From contig JAJTWR010000228.1 of the NCBI GenBank assembly GCA_021613335.1, positions 968,501-1,032,500 on the forward strand: a DNA stretch of 64,000 nt, given 5' to 3'. The notes under the pieces are model-generated. The model saw only the letters and a program-made list of their open reading frames with translations. It made no database searches and was not told the origin of the DNA. Shown here piece after piece: positions 54,323 to 64,000 of this stretch; the first letter of the stretch is position 1; every line of letters begins with the position of its first letter. This DNA is from Whitmania pigra. Lineage: Eukaryota; Annelida; Clitellata; Hirudinida; Haemopidae. A program made the position numbers and the translations under genes.

Positions 54323-54796
54323 GGTTCCCTGACTTTTGCTCAAATGGCGGTTCAAATATATTATTTGTAAAAGTTTAAGTTATTTGGTACTTAAAAAAAA
54401 CAATAGTTGGTTTAAGGCCTAATTAATTACTTGTATTCATTTATTTGTCATATATCAATTTTGTTTAGAAATTTTTAATTTGTTTGAGGAATTACATTCA
54501 ATTTTGTTTATTTACTTATTTTATTATTATTATTATTATTATTATTTCAAGGGAGGTTTGAACCCGTAAACCTAGGAAGTGATATTAAAAAAAAAACTGA
54601 TTAAGCGTAAATGTCGTTTGCGCAAAAGTCTATGTGCGCAAGAGTCTATGTAGGCAACTGTCAGTATGAGCAATTGCCCATGTGCGCAATAATCTAAGTG
54701 AGCAACAGTCTCTGTGCGCAATAATCTAAGTGAGCAACAGTCTCTGTGCGCAACCGCCATGTGAGCTATCGCCATTTGAGCAAAAGTCAGGGAACC
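54323..54796. mobile_element. Foldback (MITE-like) element, copy 2
   Basis: Perfect 26-bp terminal inverted repeats: 54323-54348 (begins ggttccctgacttttgctca) and 54771-54796 (ends gagcaaaagtcagggaacc). About 11 tandem 15-16 bp units of the type gtgagcaacagtctct / gtgcgcaataatctaa fill 54605-54790. The left side is followed by unrelated AT-rich DNA, so the inverted left array is mostly missing or replaced. Related to 2051-2228. It lies between AIMP3 and the receptor kinase. Confidence 0.85.
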
Positions 54797-55116
54797 GACT
54801 TTTTCATTCAACGAAAATATTCTTCGATGACCAATGACGAATTCGAACAAAATATGACTAAACTATTCAGTTTTAACTGAAGTTTTTGAAAAAATTCGTA
54901 ATATTTATTCTGAAAATGTCAGATCCACAATAAGTTCTTGTTTCTGGATTCAACGAAATCTTTTGAGATTCAAAATATGATCTATCACGTTTTAAGAACA
55001 ATGAAAATAGTGTTAATACACATAATAATAAAAGTGGAGATGTTAACAATGCCATACACAAATATTCAAATAATAACAACAATTTCATTTTCTTAATCTT
55101 CAACGCTCAATGCAGT

Positions 55117-64000
<8,884 letters not shown>

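Noticed and set aside
54605..54790. Regular short repeats resembling a CRISPR array
   Set aside because: The 16-bp units are directly adjacent, with no unique spacers, lie inside a foldback element and are in an animal genome.

Overview
This is animal nuclear DNA: AT-rich, intron-rich, with short GT-AG introns, abundant microsatellites (ATT, ATC/GATG, ATGG) and several transposon families. The gene complement (EML5/6, RSPRY1, AIMP3, TTC12, a DDR-type receptor tyrosine kinase) is bilaterian. The compact introns and repeat types suggest a lophotrochozoan, possibly a leech or other annelid, but no sequence here settles the species. There is no bacterial or CRISPR content.

Layout. 1-1475 (-): 5' part of an importin-13-like gene, intronless and with two frame breaks. 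2-7 kb: transposon-rich spacer with a foldback element, two tRNA-derived SINEs and a LINE fragment. 7275-7970 (+): neuronal calcium sensor gene in two exons. 10.2-11.7 kb (-): four-membrane-span claudin/PMP22-like gene. 14.9-15.9 kb (-): small unrecognised gene with a TATA box. 17.85-19.49 kb: a complete but internally short LTR retrotransposon. 20.3-24.0 kb (+): mitochondrial processing peptidase beta, 13 exons. 24.4-36.8 kb (-): an EML5/6-type microtubule-associated protein, 36 exons, read through completely. 37.2-38.9 kb (-): mitochondrial SpoU-family rRNA methyltransferase (MRM3-like). 39.3-41.1 kb (+): short TTC12. 41.3-43.0 kb (-): single-pass membrane protein. 44.9-50.8 kb (-): RSPRY1, 14 coding exons, with a hAT element inside one intron. 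51.7-54.1 kb (-): AIMP3/EEF1E1. 55.1-64.0 kb (-): discoidin domain receptor-like kinase, open at its 5' end.

For PMPCB, EML5/6, RSPRY1 and AIMP3 I assembled every coding exon. Splice phases agree across each gene and the total lengths (471, 2080, 569 and 174 aa) fit the families, so these models are reliable. These are ordinary, functionally unrelated housekeeping and signalling genes; nothing suggests an operon-like system. The unusual material is in repeats and in gene details: a foldback family built of 16-bp units, a 5-bp-period array that changes sequence along its length, a minisatellite carrying splice-site motifs, interstitial telomere-like DNA, an rRNA methyltransferase lacking a catalytic Arg, a DLG kinase and an 11-nt microexon.
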